Shown here in pieces: positions 34,580 through 45,202 of a stretch of 64,000 nt of DNA. The notes under the pieces are model-generated. The model ran no database searches. It had not been told where the DNA came from and worked only from the letters and a program-made list of their open reading frames with translations. How positions within the stretch are numbered: the stretch's first letter is position 1; every line of letters begins with the position of its first letter. Origin of the DNA: Rhizophagus irregularis (Eukaryota; Glomeromycota; Glomeromycetes; Glomerales; Glomeraceae); NCBI RefSeq assembly GCF_026210795.1, contig NC_089430.1, forward strand, positions 1,922,001-1,986,000. Direction: 5' to 3'. A program made the position numbers and the translations under genes.

Positions 34580-36310
34580 TTACATTATATTCAAATCAAC
34601 GATTTCGCAATCCAAACAATCAACAGTATTATTAGATTTCAGAGAACCTTTTATAAAGATTTAGAATTGATATAAATAACTTAAATAATTAAAATAATTA
34701 AGTAAAGATTTTAAAATACCTGAATATTCTATGCTTGATATATTATCATAATTACTATAATAATCATCGGAATTTTTTGGTTTAGGAAGATTATTAAAAC
34801 TAAGTAATTTACTTATAGTTGCTTCAAAATTTTTATCTGTTGAAGGTAATTTATCATCGGTTGATAAACTATCATTTATTTTTTCTGCTTCTTCAACTTG
34901 TTTAACTATTTCTGTTTTAATTGATTCTGTTTGATTTTCTATACTACTTACATATGCACTGAGTTCATGAATCCATTTAAAAATAATTTTTGCAAGAATT
35001 AATGCATTTGGTCGATTTAACGGATTCGCATCTAAGCAGCTTTTAATCAAATGTAAAATCAACTGAGGTACTTTAAAATTAAATTTGGGTCTTAAACCTT
35101 CACAGATTCTTAATGCTAAAATTCCGTCATCATTATTGTCATAGTAAGGTGGCATTTCTGAAATTACCTCATACATAATTATACCAAAACTGTAGATATC
35201 AGAAGCTTGAGTATAATGTTGTCCTCTTAAGATTTCAGGAGCTACATAAGGCAAAACACCATATATATTATTTTCCATATTTTCTAATTCCTTATAATTT
35301 ACTGGTTTACACAATCCCATATCAGTTATACAAATAGCACTCCTAGAGCATACAATATTTCCAATATGTAAATCTCGATGAATTAATCCTTTTGCATGAA
35401 TTCTCTTAAGTCCAGATATAATATATCCTAAAGTAGCAATTTTATGTCTCAATTTATAATCAAAAGTATAACTTTTACGTGGTTTTGGACGCCGTCGAGA
35501 CTTTCTAATATTATAATAATTTCGCAAATTTCCGCTGTTTGCATATTGCATAACCATGATATAGTCTTTTGTATCTGGATTTTGAGTTATTCCATAACAT
35601 CTAATAAATTGAGTTGTTGATTTATCTTCAAATATTTTAAGATGTAACGTAATCTAATTAGTTAAAATAAATTAATTAAAAATTTTATTAAAAAAAAAAA
35701 ATTTTAATCGTAAATTAATTAGTAATACCTCATTGATAAATTCTAATGTAATATTCTCTGATTTATTTAAACTTTTAAGAACTATACCTTTATTTGGTGA
35801 ATGTCTTTTCCATTTATGTTTATTCACATCCCAATTTGATATATAACTGTCTTTCCATATTGCTTTATATATTTCGCCAAATCCGCCTTTAGCAATATAT
35901 TTAATATCATAAAACCTATCATAAGGTATCCATTCTAGTAAATGATATTCACTCTTTGCTGATAGTTGAGTATTTTGAATGAACTTATCAACATCATTAT
36001 TACCACTAGTCCAATTACTAAAATTTTGTTGGAACCTTTTTGAATTGCAAGTCTGACACCAATTCAGCCCAGTATTTAATTGTTTGCATTCTTTACACGT
36101 TCCGTACTTTTTTTCTCTAATATTGTCATAACAAATATGACAAATTGTTTTCTCCCTATCTATTAGTTTTACTTGTTTGCATTCTCTACACTTTTTATAA
36201 TTTTGTTCTTTCATATTTGAATCACAAGCCTGGCACAAGAGTGATGTGTCTACTTGTTTACATTTCATACACTTTCCATATATTTGTTCTTCCGCATATG
36301 ACTGATCCAT
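34580..36310 (-). CDS. CxxC-ribbon protein kinase A (apparently intact)
   Basis: Exons 36310-35729, 35653-34720 and 34647-34580 join in frame to 527 residues. The N-terminus has three zinc-ribbon-like units: C14-X2-C17...C26-X2-C29, C41-X2-C44...C57-X2-C60 and C72-X2-C75...C85-X2-C88. A conserved linker follows ('NSKRFQQNFSNWTSGN'), then a kinase domain at about 130-395: glycine loop 141-148 ('KGGFGEIY'), K179 in 'VLKS', HRD 286-288 in 'GLIHRDLHIGN', D305-M306-G307 in place of DFG, 'APEILRG', 'SDIYSFGIIMYEV'. Activity is likely but the DMG change is notable. The final 22-residue exon is chosen because a paralogue at 54267 preserves the same splice and the same 'CLDCEIVD' ending; without the splice the protein would end at 34661 with unrelated residues. 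A TATA-like box lies about 70 bp upstream. Confidence 0.85.
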
Positions 36311-36380
36311 AGTAAATTAGATAAAATTATTATTCAATAATAATATGATACCAAAATATTGCTAAAATCATGAAGGGTGG

Positions 36381-36390
36381 TATTTATAAA
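36381..36390 (-). promoter_or_regulatory. TATA-like box of kinase A
   Basis: Minus-strand 'tttataaata' about 70 bp upstream of the start codon. The two paralogues have comparable motifs 58-75 bp upstream of theirs, which supports a conserved core promoter position. Confidence 0.4.
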
Positions 36391-37516
36391 AAAAAAATGT
36401 TTTAGATCGACAAATGAGATCTAGAATGGACATTTTTTTTACAGGATTTACATCATTATCAACCAAGCTAAAGAAACTTTTCATGATAAGTACGGAATCA
36501 AACGACATCTATATATTCAATGGTAAACTTGCATCATTATCAACCGAAATGGGAAAAATTTTATGACAAGATTTAGTCCAATTGTTAAGTCATTAGAACG
36601 ACATGTCCATTTATAAATCTAAGAGGGAAAATTGCAGTACAGAAAAAGTAAGTTCGAATTTTCGTGATACTAGTAAGATAGTAAAATATTATATCTTTAA
36701 TAATTTTATTTTACAGTAAAACAATATTATTATTGTTATTATTATTTTGTTTATTAAAAATAACGATATCAATGTGATGAAAAAAAATTTTCAAACCTAA
36801 AAATCAAACAAGTTAGTGTGATCGAAAATTGAAATTATTATTTTAATTGTTTTAATAATTTGGATAAAAAAAAAAACTTTGTTTATATAAAGTTAATATG
36901 AATAACACTAACTTTTTAGATTGGCTGCTTTCCTATGTATATTTGTTGAAAAAATTTGAGAAAAAGTGAATTTTTGATGAAATTTTGTTTGTGTAACCAA
37001 TTAACTTCAGACTAAAGTTTGTTAACTAACAGCAAGAATGTAGTTAAATATTAATTAAGTCTTTTAGATCTTAAATATCAATATTTAATTTTTGGCATTA
37101 TTAATTTCTTTAGGAGTGAAATGATTGAAAAGAATATAGAAAATATGTCCTTTTTTGAATTAAACGCAGAATGAAATATAGAAAGTAATGAATTTAATAC
37201 AAATATTTATATATCTGTAGAAATTTTGATAATAAAATGTTTAATACAAGATGAACATTTAGGCATAAATCTGAATAAATGTAAATCAGATATAATTGAA
37301 CTTGATGACTTGTCTCATTTGAAATCTCAATAAATTTTAGATCTAATAATTAATAATCTTTAGACATTAATATATTTGCGAAATTAAAAATTGAATAATC
37401 AGAATAATAATTATAGTCAAGGAATAATAAAGTGAACAAATCGTTACTATTTGTTGCTGACTTCAGTTAGCCAAATCTTAAAAAAACTTGTTCACCAACG
37501 TTGAGGTGCAGCGACA
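36391..37516. other. Intergenic, small duplications, broken coding-like sequence
   Basis: Near 36448-36570 a phrase containing 'catcattatcaacc' occurs twice about 80 bp apart. A plus-strand stretch at about 37120-37330 reads as acidic coding-like sequence with stops ('NIESNEFNTNIYIS', 'IIELDDLSHLKS'); I cannot assign it. Confidence 0.45.
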
Positions 37517-37810
37517 TTGATCAGGAGGGGAGAGAGAGGAAGGGAAAGGGATAGAGGGAGAATGAGAAAGGGAAGGGGAAGGGGAAGAAAAAGAGGGAAA
37601 ATGAGAGAGGGGAGGGGGAGAGGAAAGGAGGAGGGAAGGGAAATGGAAGGGAAAAGAAAGGAGGGAGGGGAGAAAGGGAAGGGGAAAGGGAAAGAAAAGC
37701 GAGAAAAGGGGAAAGAATAAGGAAGGATATAGATAAGGAAAAGGGAAAGAAAGGGGAAAGGGAAAGAACGAGAAATAAAGGAAAATGAAAAGGAAAGGAA
37801 CGAGAGAAGA
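37517..37810. repeat. Polypurine (GA) tract of about 290 bp
   Basis: The plus strand is almost purely A and G over nearly 300 bases, as blends of 'gggaa', 'gagagg' and 'gggaaagg' units, with only scattered T and C. All frames are open because stops are rare in such sequence, giving spurious Arg/Lys/Glu/Gly or Phe/Pro/Ser/Leu strings. A tract of this kind can form triplex (H-DNA) structures. Confidence 0.9.
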
Positions 37811-38041
37811 GCGAAGGAATACACAAAAATACATATCACCCACCCACACTCCCAACCTACATACTTAAAAGAAGATGCCAAAGAGTAGTAAACCTAATAA
37901 AGAGAAGACCTAAAAAGAGAAGGCCAATATTCTTGATTTATTAGTTTCATCTAATGAAGAAAAAATAAACCATATTCAAGATTACGAAAATTAAAAGAAG
38001 ACCTAAAAGAAAAGTGAAGGTTTAATGGTTGAGTTATTACC

Positions 38042-38498
38042 TGGTTACACATGTTCTGCGCACATGATCTATGCACATGATCCGCCTGATCGGATGCATA
38101 TGTCACGGCCTCACGGGATATTTATTTTTTCTATTTTTATCTTTTAGTTATTTTAGTTATTTTTAGTTATATTACCTGTAGTTGTTTTAATTGTTTATAG
38201 ATTAGATAAAAAGCGGAATCTTAGCGATTTAAAGTGGCTGAATATAAGTGGCTGTATAGACAAATGTGCTCAGATCGCCGGGAGACGATATTGGCCGGGT
38301 GACAATTATGTCCGAAAGACAGAATTGTACCAAGATCCTAACATTATAAAAAGGGACCGTCGTTGATAGTAATAAAAAGTTAGTTTGAATTCGTTTTAGA
38401 AAAAAGTTTAGTTAGGTTTTATTATCAGCGATAATATACGGATATTACAGAGCGTCGATAGAGGCAGTAATATCGTATTTTGTTTCATTGTTGTAACA
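38042..38498. mobile_element. LTR-like sequence, possible solo LTR
   Basis: Starts 'tggttacaca', ends 'gttgtaaca', is GC-richer than its surroundings, and carries a TATA-like 'cattataaaaaggg' near 38342 with a transcript-start-like region after it, as in the U3/R layout of retrotransposon LTRs. No flanking 5-bp target duplication is convincing and no second copy or internal coding region is present in the window, so this could also be another type of dispersed repeat. Confidence 0.35.
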
Positions 38499-39679
38499 CC
38501 TGAGCCCATAGAGAATTATGTTTGCCACCTCAGGTATTAACAAAATGACTCTTTATTAATAATATAAATAAATACAATAATATGCTTGGTTTAATAACAT
38601 TAAATAATAAAATAAATAATTCATAACAAAATTCGTCCAATTCCTCTCCCAAAAGGTGATCTTCACGCCCTTTTATGTTTGTTTTTGTGTAACTAAATTC
38701 ATAATTTCAATTCATGGATTTAAATTATTAAAGTATTTCCATTGTTTTAAAGTATTTCCATTTATCTTAATTTTGTATCCATTTGATCATCATAAACTCC
38801 TGAATTATGATTTATAATATTAACGTAGTGATCAACAAATTACTCACTTGACATCTCAGATCACTTGATTTCATTCAATTTAGTATCTTTCGGATCTTCA
38901 TTTATCCTTAAATCTCGTGACTAATAGTTTATGGTCATCACGGACCAATTACCTCAATCCATGTGATTATTAGTTTAACGACTTCTCGGTCCAATTAAAA
39001 TAAAAATAAAAATAAGTTAAAATTTTATACACTAAGACTAAATGTAATACTGCGCCTCACAATTAATAAATTTACTAGATATACTACGGCATTACATTGT
39101 TAATAAACCGCCGATCTGTTTCCGTATTGTCCATATACATTTTTTTTACACTGTTTATTATTGTTTATTATCATTCACTATCATTATCATTTATTAACCT
39201 TTGTTGATTTTTGCTATACATCGTTGATTTTTGTATACATCGTATAATTAATTATCTTTGTACACACACCACCCGATCTACCCTCAACATATCACATCAC
39301 TTATTATCGCTTATAATCATTCATTATTGATTATCCATATATACACTTTTACCTTATCGATTGTTATACATCGTTATATTACCTTACTACTAATAAACCG
39401 ATCCTTATTTTTTATTCTGTTACTACCTACCAAACGTCATAAATCGGTGGTAACACATACAAGTTATAATTAAACCTGTATGTATTTCTTCATTGGCAAA
39501 AAAAAAAAATGTTAACCACGTACAATAATAAACTACCACTTGCTTTCGCTATAATAGATTGTATATTTTTTTCTCAAATAATTTTTGCTCTTATACATTA
39601 CAAATATTAATAAACATCCCAAGTTCTTGGAGAGCCCCTGAATACGCTACAATTGTATTAATGAACTTCCGCGGATAAA
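38499..39679. other. Intergenic, possibly a second LTR-like unit
   Basis: Begins right after the previous element with a small dyad ('cctgag...ctcagg', 38499-38536). The block from 'tgtaacacc' (38493) to 'ggtggtaaca' (39454) has LTR-like inverted ends but no target duplication. No ORF is supported; one 71-codon frame at 39258 is Ile/His/Tyr-rich and looks random. Confidence 0.35.
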
Positions 39680-40150
39680 GGCCACTTCCGTACAAACCAA
39701 TTTTATAAATCCGTACATTAAACTTCAGGCCTTATATTTTATCCGTACACTGAACTTTTTTTTAATAATCATATTTCTGTACACCAAACTTTTTGAAAAT
39801 TCAATTTCTATATAAGGAACTTCACAAAAATTTTTTATATTATTTTGAATATTTGACTATTTTTTTTTTTTTTGGTTTGGACGAATTTGAATTACTTCTC
39901 TTGCCGATATTCATATTTATGATTAAATTAATTGACAAAAAAAACATGATAAAAAGTATATTTATTTGAGTTTTTTACGTCGAACCCGCGGAAGTAAAAA
40001 TTTATTGTAAATTCAATTTTTATTGTAAATCCGTACAAGGCAAATCATTGTTTATTTAAATCCGTACTCTAAACTTCGGCAAACTTTTTATATCCGTACA
40101 ATAGGAACCGCGGAACTTCAACACTAAATTATCAAATCCGTACAATGAGG
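39680..40150. repeat. Irregular CCGTACA repeat field
   Basis: The phrase '(aa)tccgtaca...aactt' recurs about nine times at uneven spacing of 20-90 bp, for example near 39686, 39711, 39750, 39777, 40030, 40060, 40096 and 40137, with variants such as 'tctgtaca'. The surrounding sequence is not otherwise repeated. Confidence 0.6.
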
Positions 40151-40389
40151 TTATTTTGTTCTTGCTGTATTTGCTGTATTTTGACGATTTTTTAGTACTC
40201 TAGATATCAACATTCATATTTTCCAATAATTTAAAATTTGGCCAAATATTTTTTAATTATAGATGACATTTTTGGTGATTCTGAGGTGCGTGGCTACCAT
40301 TTTTTTATGGTATCGTTTTATGACAACTTAAATATCACATGAATAATTTTTTAATTATATTACCCAGGTAGGTCATCATTTTACATTTA

Positions 40390-40928
40390 ATTCAAAGAAT
40401 GGGAGTCGGTCAGAAACATCACCCGCAAAAAGAAAACACGTTATCATACACTATATAGACGCAATAAGCGCACCGAAATTACCCGCACGATACTGACGGG
40501 ACAACATAATACTGACAGATCATTACCTTCACGGACTCAGGTTTCCCTTACTACCGCCGTACGGGATCCTTTGATGAATCAGTACATATTTGGTGGACTT
40601 CTAGTAATTTTTTACATTCGGGTTCTTGGGAATTACATAGAGATAATTTACTTTTGATAATATAGATTTATTCAATATTTTTTATGATTATACTTTTTTA
40701 GATTTTTAATTTCACGCTTATTCCCTTCTCTTTGGTGGGCCTTGGCGGAGTTCTCAGAACTCCCCGTTTTCCGTTCCATTTTTACCACCAAGGTGACATC
40801 ACCTTAGTAACGGTTTGGTTTTCAGTTTTCGAATTGCTTTCGATTTTGTTTTAAAGTCTTTGTAATTTGTATTGTAACTTCATTCACTTTGTGAAATAAA
40901 AATAAAAAATAAAAAAAAAATAAATCTG
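40390..40928 (+). mobile_element. 5'-truncated non-LTR retrotransposon (LINE) 3' end
   Basis: The segment is bounded by a 12-bp direct repeat 'attttacattta' at 40378-40389 and 40929-40940, the signature of target-primed insertion. It ends in an A-rich tail of 'aaataaaaat' type, as does the large LINE at 45857. An open plus-strand stretch at about 40410-40640 could be the last part of a LINE ORF, followed by a 3' UTR. The coding part is too short to match confidently to the other copy, so it may be a different LINE family. Confidence 0.65.
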
Positions 40929-40940
40929 ATTTTACATTTA

Positions 40941-42387
40941 TATTCAGATTTACCATCAAATTGTTTTTTAATATTAAAAAATACATGAAAAAGAATGTTT
41001 ATTGAAATAATTGGATATACAATAATAAATAGTATAATAGAATGAATAAATATTAAAGTATGTGATAAATATAAAATAAAAGAATGCGCGTTACTAACAA
41101 AAAAAAAATAAATAAATAAATAAAAGAAAGAAAAATAGACAACCGGCGAACTGCGATTAGTGCAATATATCCAGAGAGATCAAAAATCCTAACGAAATAT
41201 TTTCTTCTCGATTCCATATCAAAGGCTAGATGATTAGATGTAAATTTATTTATTTTTTTTTAACAAAATTTATGATCTTCTACCGATACTTGTAAAAAAA
41301 TAACGTTTACCGCAGTATAATGAAGTATAACATGAAAATTAATAAGCAAATTATACTGATCCCTCAGCTTAATAGGTTTCCTGCTAATAGTCTTTAAGCA
41401 AAATCAATCAGACAACTTTTTAAATGATCAAGCTGGCTTCTTAGCCTCGCAAGATAAACCAATTATGAAACAATAATACACGAGATGACACGATTGTTAT
41501 AAAGTGACTACATATCCCACTTCAGAGCCATTATTTCAATCAATTTTGTCTCAGATTTTTGACAAAGCTCATTACGTTGAACTTAATTAACTGGACCACT
41601 ACGCCATGTAATGCCTTATTCTCTACAACCAAAAAGCGACGTTAGGCGTTCTACATCGTAATTGTACGAACCTTTATCCAAACGACCTCTTATGTCAATC
41701 TTGCATCGATAGAAAGCAATTCACATATTTGGTTTTGCTCATCAAATCATTCGGAACTTTTTGTCCAGCTTACCCAAACAAAAAAGCTCTAAAGTAATTA
41801 ATTCATTTACGGTTTATTACACATTTTCGATATTCCCATTGACACACCACTTTACGTTATAAATTGCTAATGCATGGATTACTAGTTCCTTTTGACCTCA
41901 CGGATATTAATAAATTGCATGTCAACATCGGAAGAACCAATTTTGTAAAATTATGCTTACCATTGTTGGGTATAGATTTAGATGAATCAATAAGCTAGAG
42001 TTACTAGACATTATGTAATAAGGTTGCGCGTCTTTCCATAAAAAATATTATTTTGCCTAAAATACTTGATATTTTATTTTTACTCTAAATATATTGAACA
42101 AATTTTACATCAAAGAAAATATTCATTGAATCCTATTTTTGAATAAGCGAATATAAAATATAATTTAAAGTCGCAGGAATGCACACAACGATATCATGAT
42201 ACAATAGTGCTGCGGTTTAAAATTCTATTGCAAAAAAAGTATTCATAAAAACATTAATCATTGACTGATCTAAAAAGTCTCAAATATATAAATATAAAAT
42301 CGAAAAGAAAAATAATAAGAAATTTCCAAATTTTCAAATAAATTAAAAATTTTGACAAGTCGTAAGCAAGCTATTTAACCCTGAGTT
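40941..42387. other. Intergenic, decayed sequence downstream of the HMG gene
   Basis: GC content is somewhat higher than in true A/T deserts and short coding-like scraps occur between 41500 and 41960, but no frame is kept. The block 42070-42130 resembles 34430-34510 beside kinase A, so part of this may be an old copy of kinase-family flank. Confidence 0.4.
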
Positions 42388-43461
42388 TTACACAATAGTA
42401 GAAAAGGTCGCATAATGATCAGGAGAATAATAGATGCAACCAGATTCTTGCATTTGTTCCACATGAAAAGATGATACATCTGATGATGATAGATCGCTCT
42501 CGCTGGTAGGTGAATTGAAAATATATTTATTGTAATCATTATCTATGTAGCCAATTGTAGTTGGAAAGTAATACATAGAACGATGTGATTGAATCAATGC
42601 ATTAACATCATGATCGTAAGAAGTATTGTATGTGTCAAATTGATCCATTGATAAGTCATTATTTGGATAATACATTTTGTTGGTAGGGTATTGATAAGAA
42701 TCATTAATCATGGTTTCAAGAGAGTTGAAGTGAGTGTTGTATGACGGAATTGCTTGGATATTTTGTGTTGTTGTAATCGAATCATCTATTGTATACGAAT
42801 TTCCATCAGAATGGAATTTTTCTTGCGAAGGAATTCTTAAATGGACTTGAGGATAAAAATAATTCAATTCTGAATACATAGTCGTCCATGCTGGAGTAGT
42901 TGGTGAAGAAGATGAAGGTAAATTATTTAAAGCAGGATTAAACGAATTATTTAGATTTTGATAAGCTTTTTTTTGAAGTGTGTTAGTTTTATTCTTTGTA
43001 ATACGAGATTTACTTCGATTTGGTTTATAAATATAACCCGGATTAAGTTCACCGTGTTCAAATTTTGCTATTTGTGAAAGTTCGGTAAATAATTCGTCAA
43101 TTTCCAGATTGCATTTTTTCCAAACTTCGTTTGCAAGGCCGGACACGGTGGGAACCTGAAGCTTTGAGGAATTGATAGCCGCTAGAAGCATAGTACGAAA
43201 GATGATAAATTTATTGGGAGGTCGTGCAGGCTTATTAGGTTGCGTTTTGGATTTCTTATTAAAGAAACGATCTTTTATTTCTTGTGTAGTAGGTACAGGA
43301 AAATCGAACTTTGTACCATCGTTCAAGCTTACAATCATTAAACAACGATTATTTATTCGTGAAAAGTCAAGAGTCACATTGTCAACTTTATCGGGAGCCA
43401 ATTTCTTTTCATAGTGACTTGGGTTAGTATCTTGGTTATTTTTCGATTTATATTGCGACAT
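42388..43461 (-). CDS. HMG-box (MATA-HMG type) transcription factor-like protein
   Basis: A single-exon ORF of 357 residues. An HMG box spans about 79-147: 'ARPPNKFIIFRTML', 'GLANEVWKKC', 'FTELSQIAKFEHGELNPGY', 'YKPNRSK', with the RPPN-F-IF opening typical of MATA-HMG boxes of mating-type and sex-determination proteins. Residues 148-170 are basic and may be a nuclear localisation signal. The rest is Asn/Ser/Tyr-rich, as in activation tails. Arbuscular mycorrhizal fungi carry many such genes, so a mating role does not follow for any single one. The canonical Trp of the middle helix is present (W114). A TATA-like box lies about 65 bp upstream. No introns are evident, whereas the true mating-locus HMG genes of other fungi often have them. 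Confidence 0.82.
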   Translation of the reverse strand: MSQYKSKNNQDTNPSHYEKKLAPDKVDNVTLDFSRINNRCLMIVSLNDGTKFDFPVPTTQEIKDRFFNKKSKTQPNKPARPPNKFIIFRTMLLAAINSSKLQVPTVSGLANEVWKKCNLEIDELFTELSQIAKFEHGELNPGYIYKPNRSKSRITKNKTNTLQKKAYQNLNNSFNPALNNLPSSSSPTTPAWTTMYSELNYFYPQVHLRIPSQEKFHSDGNSYTIDDSITTTQNIQAIPSYNTHFNSLETMINDSYQYPTNKMYYPNNDLSMDQFDTYNTSYDHDVNALIQSHRSMYYFPTTIGYIDNDYNKYIFNSPTSESDLSSSDVSSFHVEQMQESGCIYYSPDHYATFSTIV

Positions 43462-43521
43462 GATAAAAAAAAAATTAATTCTGCGTTTGTGAATGTATGA
43501 TTTGTGTGAAAAAAAATGAGA

Positions 43522-43534
43522 TATATATATAAAG
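43522..43534 (-). promoter_or_regulatory. TATA-like box of the HMG gene
   Basis: Minus-strand 'tttatatatatat' about 60-70 bp upstream of the start codon at 43461, a similar spacing to the TATA-like boxes of the kinase genes in this window. Confidence 0.4.
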
Positions 43535-43709
43535 TATTACATTTGATGAATCGAAATTATTCTTTTATTCACTTGCTATAACATAAAGATTCTGGTGTAA
43601 CACACTTTTTTTTTAAGTGTAACAATTTCTTCAAGACAATAGCATCTTTTTCTTACTAAAATACGTTTCTTCGATGGCGAGATTATCCACACTACAGGCA
43701 TTTTATTAT

Positions 43710-43870
43710 CCTATAAAAAATTTTATCCGTTATTTCTGTAAAAACTCCGTAAAAATGAGCCTTTCATGGATCCATTCAAAATAATTCGATAAATTCCGTG
43801 ATATAAAGTTATTAATTCCGGAAATATGAGTCTTTTACGGAAAAAAGATGGAATATAAAAAAAGTTTTAC
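43710..43870 (-). mobile_element. MITE-like element, copy 1 (inverted relative to 60667-60854)
   Basis: The sequence 'cctataaaaaattttatccg' onward, through 'gtaaaaatgagcctttc', 'gataaattccgtgatata' and 'attaattccggaaatatgag', is the reverse complement of the element at 60667-60854 with about 10 percent differences. The distal terminal repeat of this copy is degraded after about 43856. Confidence 0.8.
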
Positions 43871-44388
43871 AATGATGTATTTAATCAAATATATTCGTAA
43901 ATTAAAATTTGGATACTGCACAGCGAACATTTTCTGATTTCATAAGAGATAATGAATAATGTGCGCTCCGCGCGTACAATAATAATTTGAATTTTCCTAA
44001 TTATAATCGGAAATCAAGAATTTATGCCAGCCCCACAACTATATTAAGTTAATTCAACATGCATTCATTGTTGTGATTCGCATATTCGGAAAATAAGATA
44101 TTTTTCTTAATTGAAATTGATGCGTTATCTTTTAATCTTCCATTAACTAAATAATGTATTATATAAGACGATATAAGACGCAAGATGGAAATTAAAATAA
44201 TTAGGATTCTATTTATTTATTTATCTTATTTCGTTGTTTTATTTTATTTTATTTTATTTATTTGGAGTGTGTAAATTATTCTTTAGGTTTAGTTGGTTTA
44301 TAATGGCGATTAACGAAATTGCACGAATAAAATCTACCCAATTCAGCCACTTGCGAAATAAAAATATCACATATAGATATAATCATTA
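43871..44388. other. Intergenic between MITE-like elements
   Basis: No gene or RNA seen. It contains a 'ttattttattttatttta' microsatellite near 44238-44262. Confidence 0.5.
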
Positions 44389-44560
44389 TAGCCCTGTTCT
44401 GATCCGATTTTAGTGAAATTAATTTTAGCCAATTAAAAAATGGCATAAATTCCGTTTATTTATTTATTTTTTTTTAATCCATGTTAATCCGATTTTTGAA
44501 TGAATTTTGATCAGCGCAAAAATCGGATCATAACGGAACAGAATAGAATTGAACTGGGCT
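44389..44560. mobile_element. hAT-like MITE, 172 bp, with 8-bp target duplication
   Basis: Left end 'tagccctgttctgatccga' and right end 'gaactgggct' with internal 'aaaatcggatcat' form imperfect terminal inverted repeats. The element is flanked by the 8-bp direct repeat 'aatcatta' at 44381-44388 and 44561-44568. An 8-bp duplication is characteristic of hAT transposons. It has no coding capacity, so it would depend on a transposase elsewhere. Confidence 0.75.
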
Positions 44561-44568
44561 AATCATTA

Positions 44569-45094
44569 CCCACTATGCCAAAAAAGATAGCTTATTGGGT
44601 TTATTTATGTGAAGCACGATCTTGGGGATAAGGGAGGCGCGTCGTCAAAAAAAATTATACATATATGTATGTAATGTATGTATGTATGTATATGTGTAAT
44701 TGTGTATGCATTGCATAAAAATGTAACATAAATTTAATCTATTTATTGTTATCTTATCTATTCCGATTCCTTATCTAATCTTAATCTTTTTTTTCATGTC
44801 CATTTTTTTTATATTCACAGTATTTTAATCTTTTTTTGTATATGTATAAAAAAAGGTTATAATTAGTGACGCCGACTTTAATTTCAAATTGATTTAACAT
44901 TTTTGATTTAGTTTATCTAGTTGTTTCAATTGTTAAAAGCTATAATAAAGTTAAAATGTTAGTTTGTTAAAACTTTGTTTAGTTGAAATTTTACTTTGTA
45001 TACAATACGTATCTGATAACAATACAATCCAAAATTGTTTTCATTATAGAATAATAACAAAATGCAGAAATTTTTAATAACGTTTGTTTTTTGC
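44569..45094. other. Intergenic with a TATG microsatellite
   Basis: No coding frame supported. A (tatg)n run lies at about 44665-44695. The rest is A/T-rich. Confidence 0.5.
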
Positions 45095-45202
45095 AAAAAA
45101 GTGGATTACGTTTTATACTGAGAGATACGTCTAGATACGTTTAGAGAGATACTAAACGTATCTAGACGTATCTCTCAGAATACAAAACGTATCTACTTTT
45201 TT
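45095..45202. repeat. Near-perfect 108-bp palindrome (foldback element)
   Basis: The core arms 45118-45144 and 45152-45178 are perfect inverted copies over 27 bp around a 7-nt loop. They contain a repeated 'agatacgt' motif. Outside the core the match continues with few mismatches to 45095 and 45202 ('aaaaaagtggattacg' against its inverse). The structure would extrude as a long hairpin and looks like a foldback-type miniature element. Confidence 0.88.

Noticed and set aside
34661-34720. Kinase A ending at 34661 without splicing the last intron
   Set aside because: The paralogue at 54267 preserves the same donor and a matching final exon, so the intron model is preferred.
37478-37881. Overlapping open frames of 67-129 codons on both strands
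   Set aside because: They are a by-product of the polypurine tract, which contains almost no stop codons; residues are only Ser/Pro/Phe/Leu or Arg/Lys/Glu/Gly.
38037-38503. A 5-bp target duplication around the LTR-like block
   Set aside because: The flanking pentamers (ttacc, cctga) do not match at any plausible boundary.
42388-43461. The HMG gene as the mating-type locus
   Set aside because: No homeodomain pair or other mating-locus partner is nearby, and such HMG genes are numerous in these fungi.
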